Below, piece by piece: positions 27,668 through 35,826 of a DNA stretch of 64,000 nucleotides (position 1 is the first letter of the stretch; every line of letters starts with the position of its first letter). The stretch spans positions 248,001 to 312,000 of the forward strand of contig CAWCWV010000017.1 in assembly GCA_963799365.1 (NCBI GenBank), in the 5' to 3' direction. The notes under the pieces are model-generated. The model saw nothing but the letters and a program-made list of their open reading frames with translations. It did not search any database and was not told where the DNA came from. This DNA is from Marinirhabdus sp963799365. GTDB lineage: Bacteria; Bacteroidota; Bacteroidia; Flavobacteriales; Flavobacteriaceae. Made by a program: the position numbers and the translations under genes.

Positions 27668-29215
27668 TTACGCTTTATTATTCCTTCTCCAAACCGCTAA
27701 AGTAAGCAGCAAACTTAAGGGATGCGAATAGAAAACCGGATCTACAGTTTTGAAACTGTTATAAAATCTGGCAACCAAGGGTTTTGAAATAAAAGGATGA
27801 AGGTTTTCTGAAAAAAGCCACTGTTGCAATTTTTCATCGTTATCCATCCCTAAAAACTGTAATTCCCAATTACGTTGAATGTACGGCTTACCCATTTTCT
27901 CTTTCAGCATTCGTTTTAGTTTATCCCCTATGCGATGTGGTAAATTATTAGGTGTTTTATTCTGTTCAAATGTATATAGATTGTATGGCTTATGATCCTG
28001 CCAAGTTATTTTAGCCAAGGCTGGATTTTGTTGTTTTATGTAAGCAATCTGCAATTTGCGGTCTGCCAAATATTCCTCGGGGACGGTACAGATAAACGCA
28101 CACATTCTATCGTCATAATACGGCAAACTAATTGGGTGCGCTGCCTCGAACACTGAAAGATTTACTGAAGTCCATCGTGGAGCCCAATAGAGGCTCTTAA
28201 AAGCACGGAGTTTCGCGCTTGGGTTCGCTATCTCAATTGTATTAAGCAAGCTCGCAATTCGACCACGCAAATAACTTTTAAAATTTCCTTCCAAATCCCA
28301 TTCCTGCCATAGCGCTATGGCTAGCTCCAGGCCTCCTTTTTTAATAACCTTCTTTAGAATAATTTCTAACAAATCCTTTTCCTTTGCTCCTTCCGGGGCA
28401 CCACGATCAAAGAGTACATCGCCCCAATGCCCTAGTGAAAAAGTGCCTTCCATGTTCTTTAATTCGTCCAACACCGACATTTGACGCGGATGTGTAAAGT
28501 CTGAATAACACCGGTTTATGGTAGCTAATTCTTCCAGTTTTGGCCAAAGATATCCAGGCTCAATCGTAAATTCCTTGAAATCGAACCCACAGCTGGTAGC
28601 AATTTGTTTTCCAATCTTGTTTTCTGAAAAGCCTCCCTGAAAAGAATAACTGTAGGAGGTAACAGAATTGTTCATCTTGGCCAGTGCTACAGCTTGTGTA
28701 CGACTGTCTAATCCGCCAGATAGCGGTAAGATTACCTTGGCATCTTTTACTTGTTCTGAAACTATTTGTTCAAAAAGAGCAGAAAATTCTTCCAATGCTA
28801 TTTCAAAGCTGATATCCCGCGGACTGTGATGCCATTGAAACCAAGGCTTGCTTTCTACAAAATACCCATCATCATCTACCATACAATTTGACGCCGGCGG
28901 TAATACCATTAGGTTTTTAAAATACGTATCGGTATCCAGAAAAAACCCTGTAGCCGCGAATACACAAATCGCTTCTTTATGCAGTTCGTGGGGACCATGC
29001 ACCTTGGCAAATGTTGGTTTTGATGGGATTATTGGGGTTCTCAATGTTTGCAAATGTGTGTATTTTGTTGGGTAAATATAGGAAATTACACCCCCCTTGC
29101 CCCCCTCAAGGGGGGAATTATTGAGATTGTCCCCTTGAGAATTACCTGAAGGCGAACACAGTTCGCTCGAAGGTAGCGAGCGCAGCTCATTAGGGGTGTC
29201 GAGCCCATTATTCAT
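27668..29215 (-). CDS. Asparagine-synthase-like ligase, N-terminus fused to an intergenic repeat
   Basis: The ORF encodes 515 residues. The C-terminal domain is an AsnB-type ATP-pyrophosphatase: KVILPLSGGLDSRTQAVALA (SGG-DS loop), HWGDVLFDRG and ISLPYYDDRM. The usual glutaminase domain is reduced to a remnant of about 120 residues (KEAICVFAATGFFLDTDTY) with no N-terminal Cys, so it cannot hydrolyse glutamine by the usual route. Codons 1-46 are simply the translated repeat block (SPLEGGKGGVISYI); real gene sequence begins around YPTKYTHLQ. The true start is therefore unclear; no ATG lies between the repeat and KVHGPHEL, so TTG or GTG may serve, or the repeat's own ATG at 29213-29215. It may transfer an amino group or amino acid onto a glycan. 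Confidence 0.75.
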   Translation of the reverse strand: MNNGLDTPNELRSLPSSELCSPSGNSQGDNLNNSPLEGGKGGVISYIYPTKYTHLQTLRTPIIPSKPTFAKVHGPHELHKEAICVFAATGFFLDTDTYFKNLMVLPPASNCMVDDDGYFVESKPWFQWHHSPRDISFEIALEEFSALFEQIVSEQVKDAKVILPLSGGLDSRTQAVALAKMNNSVTSYSYSFQGGFSENKIGKQIATSCGFDFKEFTIEPGYLWPKLEELATINRCYSDFTHPRQMSVLDELKNMEGTFSLGHWGDVLFDRGAPEGAKEKDLLEIILKKVIKKGGLELAIALWQEWDLEGNFKSYLRGRIASLLNTIEIANPSAKLRAFKSLYWAPRWTSVNLSVFEAAHPISLPYYDDRMCAFICTVPEEYLADRKLQIAYIKQQNPALAKITWQDHKPYNLYTFEQNKTPNNLPHRIGDKLKRMLKEKMGKPYIQRNWELQFLGMDNDEKLQQWLFSENLHPFISKPLVARFYNSFKTVDPVFYSHPLSLLLTLAVWRRNNKA

Positions 29216-29608
29216 TACTTTTCACAAATCATAGCGAGCGCAGCTCATTAGGGGTGTAAAAGCCCACTGTTCTATACTTCTTAATTGTTCAATTTCATTA
29301 ATTATAGTGATATACACCCCCCAACCCCCCTCAAGGGGGGAATTATTAATTGTCCCCTTGAGGGGACCTTAGGGGTGTCGCAGCCCATTATTCATTACTT
29401 TTCACAAATCATAGCGAGCGCAGCTCATTAGGGGTGTAAAAGCCCACTGTTCTATACTTCTTAATTGTTCAATTTCATTAATTATAGTGATTTACACCCC
29501 CCAACCCCCCTCAAGGGGGGAATTATTAATTGTCCCCTTGAGGATTACCTGAAGGCGAACACAGTTCGCTCGAAGGTAGCGAGCGCAGCTCATTAGGGGT
29601 GTAAAAGC
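29075..29608. repeat. Palindromic repeat block 1 (180-bp-period units, ACACCCC...GGGGTGT ends)
   Basis: Three palindromic modules stand in tandem. Each begins ACACCCCCC, holds CCCCCCTCAAGGGGGG, AATT-rich loop sequence and CCCCTTGAGG, and ends TTAGGGGTGT. Joining stretches contain AGCGAGCGCAGCTCATTAGG and a TTCACAAATC/TTCAATTTC spacer. The spacing is exact: TTCACAAATC recurs at 29221 and 29401, and AATTATTAATTGTCCCC at 29341 and 29521, both 180 bp apart. Two modules carry an insert (GAAGGCGAACACAGTTCGCT) in the right arm. A degenerate echo (AAGCGCAGCTTGTAAGGGG) follows at 29668-29686. The block covers the start of the Asn-synthase-like ORF and nearly all of the gap to 29705; nothing else is visible there. 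Confidence 0.9.
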
Positions 29609-29705
29609 CTACTGGTTAAATACTTTTCCATTTCATTAATAAATAAATAAAATCCGAAAGAAAGCAGTAAGCGCAGCTTGTAAGGGGAGCAAAGCTAAAG
29701 TCTAA

Positions 29706-30086
29706 TTAACCTATCCCCAACACAATTCTTCTCTCTTCAATAGTTTCCCTCAACAACATCTCAACACTAAACATATTCTTCTTAACATCGCTGTCCTGAA
29801 TACGCAAAACCTTCACCCCATAATTTTCAATACTTTCTTGACGCTGTACATCATACTCATATTTATATAAATGGCTATCACCATCAACTTCAATTGCAAA
29901 CAGTAATTCATGACAATAAAAATCAACTATGAAGTTAAGCATTGGTACCTGCCTGTGAAATTGAAAACCATAGGATCGATTTTTTAACTGTTGCCAAAGC
30001 AATACTTCTGCCAAGGTGCTGTTCTTCCTAAGTTCTTTAGCATATTCTTTTAGGTAAGGTTGATATGGAATAATTTTGTTTTTCAC
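29706..30086 (-). CDS. DUF559 endonuclease-like protein
   Basis: A DUF559 (Vsr/PD-(D/E)XK-like) protein of 126 residues if started at the GTG at 30084-30086, giving MKNKIIPYQPYLKEYAKELR, a typical family N-terminus. The ORF stays open upstream to 30236, but those 50 codons are translated repeat DNA, so I chose GTG. Recognisable parts are NSTLAEVLLWQQLKNR, FQFHRQVPMLNFIVDFYC (first acidic residue) and LLFAIEVDGDSH (E-x-D pair), then VLRIQDSDV. These match the PD-(D/E)XK layout, so nuclease activity is likely but untested. It lies between two near-identical direct repeat blocks and has no relation to glycan synthesis, which marks it as a probable mobile or selfish insertion into the locus. Confidence 0.8.
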   Translation of the reverse strand: MKNKIIPYQPYLKEYAKELRKNSTLAEVLLWQQLKNRSYGFQFHRQVPMLNFIVDFYCHELLFAIEVDGDSHLYKYEYDVQRQESIENYGVKVLRIQDSDVKKNMFSVEMLLRETIEERRIVLGIG

Positions 30087-30101
30087 AGGTTTAAAAGAAT
30101 T

Positions 30102-30465
30102 AATATAGGAAATTACACCCCCCCTTGCCCCCCTCAAGGGGGGAATTATTGAGATTGTCCCCTTGAGGATTACCTGAAGGCGAACACAGTTCGCTCGAAG
30201 GTAGCGAGCGCAGCTCATTAGGGGTGTCGAGCCCATTATTCATTACTTTTCACAAATCATAGCGAGCGCAGCTCATTAGGGGTGTAAAAGCCCACTGTTC
30301 TATACTTCTTAATTGTTCAATTTCATTAATTATAGTGATTTACACCCCCCTTGCCCCCCTCAAGGGGGGAATTATTAATTGTCCCCTTGAGGGGACCTTA
30401 GGGGTGTCGAGCCCATTATTCATTACTTTTCACAAATCATAGCGAGCGCAGCTCATTAGGGCTGT
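30102..30465. repeat. Palindromic repeat block 2 (direct copy of block 1)
   Basis: Bases 30102-30333 repeat 29075-29305 almost letter for letter in the same orientation, starting at the same AATATAGGAAATTAC. A second module follows with the same 180-bp step (CATTACTTTTCACAAATC at 30241 and 30421). Visible differences are one extra C in the first C-run (seven at 30118-30124 against six at 29091-29096), one substitution near CCCCTTGAG, and a GGCTGTCCC ending. Two modules lie here against three in block 1. The remainder of the gap, up to 30518, shows nothing recognisable. Confidence 0.9.
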
Positions 30466-30518
30466 CCCAGCCCAAAGCCCAATCAACACACTATATTTAT
30501 ACGCATCAAATAATAATT

Positions 30519-31703
30519 TTATCGCCCAAGCACCTCAGCATACAACTCCTCCATCCCAAGTAACATCTGTTCCTCGCTGTGCTGTCTTGCTACTTTATCC
30601 CTTGCGGCCGTTCGAACTGCTTCAATCTTTTTCAAAGGTTTATCTATAAACTTTTCAATAGCATTCGCCATCGCTTCTGGATCTCTAGTAGGCACCATCC
30701 AGCCACTTACACCATGTGCTATTAACTCAGGAACACCCCCACAATGAGTGCTTAGAACAGGCAATCCAATTGCCATGGCTTCCACCACCACATTCGGCAC
30801 ACCCTCTTCCAAACTAGGCATTAATAGCAAAGAGGCTTGCCGCATCATTCTAAAAACTTCCTGTTGTGGTTTTCTACCTTCCAGCTTCACACAGTCCTGC
30901 AACCCAAGATCATGTACTAAAAATTGTAATTCCTCATCTCCTGCTCCCCCAATGATGGTATAGGTAAAGGGAATAGTTCTTTCTTTCAATAATTTACAAC
31001 AACGCAAGGCATAATCATAGCCTTTTATCCAGTGCGCCCTTCCTATGGATAGTATTTTTAATGGTTTTGAAAGCTTGTAGGTTTCAGAAAAAGGTATTTC
31101 TTCCAAAGACAATCCTGTATAGATTACTTTATCAATTTTTTCAGGGGTTGTCCAAATTTTATCTCCTTTTGCACTAATTGCTTTAGAAACCGAATGGAAA
31201 CCCGCTATTTTTGGATACCATTTTTGCAAGTAATCAAAATTTGCCCTATCAACAAAAGGGCGCACATTGTTATGAAAGCCTCGCTGGCTTAATACAATAG
31301 GAAATTCCTGTGTTAAAAGTACTTTTTCGAACCACGGTATTACGGAAGGCCATTGCAAGTGAATAATATCTGGTAATATGTCTTTAAGTGCCAGATCCAG
31401 ATTTTGTTGTTGTAATGTCTGGCGGTTGCCTTGGAGTATATTTTTAAAGGTTGGTAACAACAAATTGAGTTTGTGTGAGCGCAAAACCTTGTGAAAAGTA
31501 GCGAGTATTAACCTCAACTTACTCTGGTTGCTACCCAGAGAAATATATGTTACACCTTGAACCGGTTTCAATAGCTTTTCATTAAAACCAAAAATATAAA
31601 CCTGATGCGTATTAGCTAATCCATTAGCCAATCGGTTAATAAAGGGAGTGGTACTAAAGCTACCGTCAATAATTATTATTTTTAGAGTCCTATGTTTATT
31701 CAT
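30519..31703 (-). CDS. GT4 glycosyltransferase
   Basis: A 394-residue GT-B enzyme, complete. The N-terminal domain has DIIHLQWPSVIPWFEKVL and IVLSQRGFHNN. The donor domain begins LKILSIGRAHWIKGYDYAL and includes CVKLEGRKPQQEVFRMMRQA and EEGVPNVVVEAMAIGLPVLS (E(x7)E), then HCGGVPELIAHGVSGWMVP. It resembles the WcaL-like gene at 20010 in the RAHWIKG/ARLTWIKG phrase. It is the first glycan gene beyond the DUF559 repeat insertion and overlaps its upstream neighbour by 8 bp. Confidence 0.88.
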   Translation of the reverse strand: MNKHRTLKIIIIDGSFSTTPFINRLANGLANTHQVYIFGFNEKLLKPVQGVTYISLGSNQSKLRLILATFHKVLRSHKLNLLLPTFKNILQGNRQTLQQQNLDLALKDILPDIIHLQWPSVIPWFEKVLLTQEFPIVLSQRGFHNNVRPFVDRANFDYLQKWYPKIAGFHSVSKAISAKGDKIWTTPEKIDKVIYTGLSLEEIPFSETYKLSKPLKILSIGRAHWIKGYDYALRCCKLLKERTIPFTYTIIGGAGDEELQFLVHDLGLQDCVKLEGRKPQQEVFRMMRQASLLLMPSLEEGVPNVVVEAMAIGLPVLSTHCGGVPELIAHGVSGWMVPTRDPEAMANAIEKFIDKPLKKIEAVRTAARDKVARQHSEEQMLLGMEELYAEVLGR

Positions 31704-32823
31704 TATAAAGAGACATATACAAATCTTTTAATCTAGCCACCTCGTTTTCAACCGAAAAATTTTGCTGTGCATTTTCTATGGCCTCACTTGAAAATTCGAA
31801 ATAGGTCTCCGGGTTTCGCCATAAATGTTCGATATGATCTGCTCCTTTTTGAATTTCAAATGTATCAATACAATAACCACTCTTAGTTGGAACTATGGAT
31901 TCTGGCAAACCTCCACTATTGGAAACTATTGCGGGAATTCCTAGGCTCTGTGCTTCAATAACAGTTGTAGGGAACGCTTCCGAATGACTTAACTGCAATA
32001 AAAAATCTGAAGTACTGAGTTGTTTTTTTAGTTCTTTATTTTCCAATCTACCGTGATAGGTCACATGATTTTTCAAACCATACTTATCTATTAAATACCA
32101 AACCTGCCCTGCGTCCGGTCCCTCGCCATATATATGGTATTGAACTGGGAGACCTTTATTCACTAGACATTCAACCAACCTCAAATTACCATCAATATTT
32201 TTTTCCCAGCACATTCTAAATACTGAAACAATCCGTATCGTCTCTGGGTCGACATTTTTTGGAGCTACCTTAAACTTTTCACCAAATGAAATAGGAATCT
32301 TATGAATTTTATCAAGAGAAACGTCCCACTTTTCGTGCAAGTAATTTTTTTGATGGTTGCTCATGGTGACAAAAGCATCTACATATTTGGCAGTGTCCTT
32401 ATAAAAACTTTTCCATTTATCCTGAATCCAAGGTTTCACATAAGTATCGCCCCCCCTTAAGGTAATTATAACTTTTGGTCGCTTCTTTAATGGCATAGAA
32501 AGAAGACCCATCACCTTAGGAAACAGATAGGAATGCTGTAGGTGCACGATATCAAATTTATTTTGTAAAAAGACGATTTCCGCATAGTTCAATTTTTTGC
32601 TTCCTGAGCGTCTTATATTAAATATCTTTTCCTTAAACTTTCTTTTATAATAAGAAGGTATGTAGGTAACATTGGGATGTTTTTCTTTCTTAAAAGCAAA
32701 AATCTCTAAATAAAAATCCTGTTTTCCTCTCAATTTTTCTATGACTGGAGGTATATAGGGCTGGTAAAACTCCGAATAACCATCGAACACCTGTGCAATT
32801 TTAATTTTTTTTGAAATTTCCAT
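31696..32823 (-). CDS. GT4 glycosyltransferase
   Basis: A 375-residue GT-B enzyme. The N-terminal half includes FDIVHLQHSYLFPKVMGLL and VIITLRGGDTYVKPW. The C-terminal half includes IRIVSVFRMCWEKNIDGNLR, YHIYGEGPDAGQ, THVTYHGR-like NHVTYHGRLENKELKKQL and SEAFPTTVIEAQSLGIPAIV (E(x7)E), then NSGGLPESI. Complete with normal length. It ends 8 bp inside the next GT4 gene and starts 9 bp after a GT2 gene. Confidence 0.87.
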   Translation of the reverse strand: MEISKKIKIAQVFDGYSEFYQPYIPPVIEKLRGKQDFYLEIFAFKKEKHPNVTYIPSYYKRKFKEKIFNIRRSGSKKLNYAEIVFLQNKFDIVHLQHSYLFPKVMGLLSMPLKKRPKVIITLRGGDTYVKPWIQDKWKSFYKDTAKYVDAFVTMSNHQKNYLHEKWDVSLDKIHKIPISFGEKFKVAPKNVDPETIRIVSVFRMCWEKNIDGNLRLVECLVNKGLPVQYHIYGEGPDAGQVWYLIDKYGLKNHVTYHGRLENKELKKQLSTSDFLLQLSHSEAFPTTVIEAQSLGIPAIVSNSGGLPESIVPTKSGYCIDTFEIQKGADHIEHLWRNPETYFEFSSEAIENAQQNFSVENEVARLKDLYMSLYNE

Positions 32824-32832
32824 ACAGGGTGG

Positions 32833-33783
32833 TTATCGATAGAGTGTATAAATTTTCTTATAGTGTCTTGTATTTACAATGCCTAGGATTGTAAATACAT
32901 ACATACCCACCACAAAAGGAGTCGCAAAAAAAGATTTCTTGATTGAAAAATAGTGCAGTTTACACGCGTATGGCAATAGAAGAGATCCTCTTTTTTGACT
33001 AAACGCAAGATACAGTGTTTTTAAATATTTCAGGGTGAGATACTTTTTCACCTCCCTTGGGGCTAAAGGAGGAAGTGACTTAAATGTTATCAATACAACC
33101 TTGAGTGCAGATTTTAATCGTTTGTTGGTGTTGTGTTCTGTGATAGAATCTGCATGCCTTCTAACTTTTACAAGTGGTTTGTTTAAAAATGCTGCCTTGT
33201 GTTCATTATTTTTTAAAAAACGCTGCAAAAATTCAAACTCTTGTGATTTGTGTAGCGTTTCCGATAATTTATAAGGTGTTACAACTGCCCTTGAAAATAA
33301 AATGGTTGGCAAATTTGCTGCCAGTGTGTTTGTTATATAGTCTAAATAAGGTCCCAATTGGGCTTTGTAACCAACCCCTTTTTTATACACTACAGTAAAG
33401 TCTTCGTTATACCTGTGGTGGTTACAAATTGAAAATTCCTTTTTTGTCTGCACAATGTTTGCGAGCTGTTCCGCTAATAAATGCTCACACATAAGATCAT
33501 CACTATCAAACCATTGTATAAATTCTCCTTTGGACTGTTCAAACCCGTAATTTCTGGCGGCATTTCCTCCTGCTGGTCTATCACTGGGCCTTTTTAAATA
33601 ACGAAATCGCTCATCTTTATCAACGTAGCCTTCTACCAGCTCCAGAGTATTGTCCGTACTACCATCATCTACAACAATACATTCCCACTCTTTATGCGTT
33701 TGTTCTATAACAGCATCTAAGGTTTCTCCCAAAAGATGGGAGCGATTAAAAGTGGGGATGATAATAGAGATTAGTGGTTTCAA
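32833..33783 (-). CDS. GT2 glycosyltransferase
   Basis: A 316-residue GT-A enzyme with LISIIIPTFNRSHLLGETLD, WECIVVDDGSTDNTLELVEG, GGNAARNYGFEQSKGEFIQW and the metal site FDSDDLM. The C-terminus has a hydrophobic stretch (FFATPFVVGMYVFTILGIV) that could anchor it to the membrane. The start is a TTG at 33781-33783, immediately before KPLISIIIP; no ATG lies in reach upstream. It follows the 326-bp gap, so it may head its own transcript. Confidence 0.86.
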   Translation of the reverse strand: MKPLISIIIPTFNRSHLLGETLDAVIEQTHKEWECIVVDDGSTDNTLELVEGYVDKDERFRYLKRPSDRPAGGNAARNYGFEQSKGEFIQWFDSDDLMCEHLLAEQLANIVQTKKEFSICNHHRYNEDFTVVYKKGVGYKAQLGPYLDYITNTLAANLPTILFSRAVVTPYKLSETLHKSQEFEFLQRFLKNNEHKAAFLNKPLVKVRRHADSITEHNTNKRLKSALKVVLITFKSLPPLAPREVKKYLTLKYLKTLYLAFSQKRGSLLLPYACKLHYFSIKKSFFATPFVVGMYVFTILGIVNTRHYKKIYTLYR

Positions 33784-34109
33784 ATTATTTTTATAGGATA
33801 CGCACTATAGGCAGTATAGGTTTTAAAGTTAAGTTAATCAATTTTGGCTTATATTTTGGCAAGCTGAATTTCGTCCAGAAAGTTCAGAAAATTTTCTAAT
33901 TATACTTTATGATTACTTTTTAAGTCTTCCCGGTAAATTTTGGCATTTACTTTTTTAAACTTATCTTTTTAATTCAATCTTCAGAATTAGTTAAACTTCT
34001 GGCTCTTGCTTTAGCACAAATTATGGTAGCATCCTCATTCTTATGATTTTTTCAAAAATTTAAGTGAAACTTAAACATCCATTTTTTGCGTTTCTTTTCC
34101 AATTCGTCA
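33784..34109. other. 326-bp gap inside the glycan locus, no gene
   Basis: This is the largest non-repetitive gap within the glycosyltransferase run. Both strands are closed by frequent stops. On the minus strand about 20 codons near 33980-34045 stay open (EDATIICAKARARSLTNSED then stop), which could be a shred of a lost gene; I do not recognise it. No clear TAnnTTTG promoter box or hairpin-plus-T terminator was found, although a promoter for the TTG-started GT2 gene would be expected here. Confidence 0.6.
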
Positions 34110-35036
34110 TTAACTTTCTAAATAGTGTCCTAATGTTTGAACATTCAACAATCTACTTTCTCTAATTTTTGGAATCAAACTATTAATTAACCGTACTTCA
34201 TTAAGTTGTTGCGTATAGGTTCTGAAATTTAACTTTAACAATGATCTTAAACTCTCTTTCTTCCTTCTGTCCCTTAATGCTATAAGTTCTTTTTCATTCT
34301 GTTCTAAAATATTCCCAAATCTTTTTTTTAGTCGCCTTTCTACAGTTTCCAACACCGAGGCATCCTTATTTTTTGGATGTAATAACAAGCGTTCCTCCCT
34401 ATCATGACGAATATACACATCTGGAACTACACCAATACGTAATCCATGGTAAAGTACCCGTTGACAATAATTATCGTCTTCCCCGTACTGAAAGAATAGT
34501 GGGTCAAAACCGCCTACAGTATGTAAACATTTTTTGGTGATCCACCAACCCGCGGCATTTACAAAGGGCACATTGTATATTTTTTTTTTCCTTTTTCCTA
34601 TTACGAAATCTGAATAAAACGCTGGATTTTTCGTGAAATCCATATGCATCGCAAAGCGTTTGTCCAACGTGTCTCCCCTGCCGTTTAAATGAACGGGGCT
34701 TAAAATTCCATACTCAATATTATGTTTACTTATGTTATGCAAAGTATCTATACAGGACTCTCCTAAGTAGGCGTCCTGGTTCAATAAAAAAACATTAGAA
34801 AACCCTTGTTGTAAAGCCCAGGAAATACCTTTGTTATTTGCCTGTCCGAAACCCGAATTTTTTTGTTCCTGTATAAGATGTACCTCTGGAAAATTACTCT
34901 CAATAAAACCTACTGTGCCGTCGGTAGACTTGTTATCCACAACTACGGTTGGATAGCTGGCGCAACTTTGCAAACATTCCGCAATCCAGTGCATACCATT
35001 ATAAGTTACAATCACTATCACTACAGCTTTATCCAT
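34110..35036 (-). CDS. GT2 glycosyltransferase (rhamnosyltransferase/WbbL-like)
   Basis: A 308-residue GT-A enzyme. AVVIVIVTYNGMHWIAECLQ, TVVVDNKSTDGTVGFIES, NSGFGQANNKGISWALQQ and FLLNQDAYLGESCID form the nucleotide-sugar half, with NQDA holding the metal. VPFVNAAGWWITKKCLHTVG and PLFFQYGEDDNYCQRV form the catalytic half, with the ED base candidate. This pattern is typical of rhamnosyltransferases of the WbbL type, but the donor is inferred only from layout. It overlaps the gene upstream by 8 bp. Confidence 0.85.
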   Translation of the reverse strand: MDKAVVIVIVTYNGMHWIAECLQSCASYPTVVVDNKSTDGTVGFIESNFPEVHLIQEQKNSGFGQANNKGISWALQQGFSNVFLLNQDAYLGESCIDTLHNISKHNIEYGILSPVHLNGRGDTLDKRFAMHMDFTKNPAFYSDFVIGKRKKKIYNVPFVNAAGWWITKKCLHTVGGFDPLFFQYGEDDNYCQRVLYHGLRIGVVPDVYIRHDREERLLLHPKNKDASVLETVERRLKKRFGNILEQNEKELIALRDRRKKESLRSLLKLNFRTYTQQLNEVRLINSLIPKIRESRLLNVQTLGHYLES

Positions 35037-35826
35037 ACTTCAAAATTAGCAGTTTTCTTTGGAACCATCCCAGTTTATAATTCCTTAGTTTTTGCCTAAA
35101 CTTTTGCTTACATTTTTCTTCTATTTTAGAAATAGTGACCTGATCTAAATCCAAACAGTTAAATGGCAATTGTCTTTCCCATTTTTTTGAAACTTGTATC
35201 GCTGCTTCCAACCAATCGCGGTTAGGGTTACCTTGTGAAAAATGTTCAAGCAAGACATTAAACACTGCATATAACTCAAATTTTTGGGCAATGGCAAGAC
35301 TAAAGTCTATATCGTACCCATGAAAACCTTTAAATACATTTTGATCAAATTTATGGGCTTCCCAGACCTCTTTTCTGGTGGCAATAAAAACACCATCCAA
35401 GGTAACCACCCTATAGGTATCGTCATTTCCTGGATTACACCTCTCAACTTTCGGTTTCTTTTTGTTCGTATAATGTTGTATTAGGTTTATGGCACGATAC
35501 TCTTTCACAACCGACCAAGACGAAGGCGCCTTACACTTATAAGCAGCACCTGCTATGCCAATAGCTCCTACGTTTTTATTTTTTAAATGTGCAATGATGC
35601 ACGCCCCCCAATTATTGGTAGCAAAAAGAACATCTTCATGTACAAAGCATAGGTATTCATACTGCGCCTCTAGTGCCCCATTGTTATAGGCCTCACATAT
35701 ACCCATGGTTCCTGGATTCCAGATTTGGATGATCTCATAAGGTATGTTGCCAATGGTACTGGCCACATTTTTGCTAAACGCATTAAAAAAATGCTGTTGG
35801 TATGATGAAACAATTATAGATATCAT
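35029..35826 (-). CDS. GT-A fold glycosyltransferase family protein
   Basis: A 265-residue protein. MISIIVSSYQQHFFNAFSKN opens like a GT2 enzyme. IWNPGTMGICEAYNNGALEA and YLCFVHEDVLFATNNW fill the place of the usual DxD loop, with HED as candidate metal ligands. TLDGVFIATRKEVWEAHKFD and FKGFHGYDIDFSLAIAQKF match the catalytic half, with YDID. It is the compact type often annotated as a glycosyltransferase without a named donor. It overlaps both neighbours (8 bp downstream, 4 bp upstream), so it is firmly part of the operon. Confidence 0.78.
   Translation of the reverse strand: MISIIVSSYQQHFFNAFSKNVASTIGNIPYEIIQIWNPGTMGICEAYNNGALEAQYEYLCFVHEDVLFATNNWGACIIAHLKNKNVGAIGIAGAAYKCKAPSSWSVVKEYRAINLIQHYTNKKKPKVERCNPGNDDTYRVVTLDGVFIATRKEVWEAHKFDQNVFKGFHGYDIDFSLAIAQKFELYAVFNVLLEHFSQGNPNRDWLEAAIQVSKKWERQLPFNCLDLDQVTISKIEEKCKQKFRQKLRNYKLGWFQRKLLILKYG

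Noticed and set aside
29075..30465. CRISPR array
   Set aside because: The period is 180 bp, the units are palindromic modules with nearly identical spacers, and no cas gene is present.
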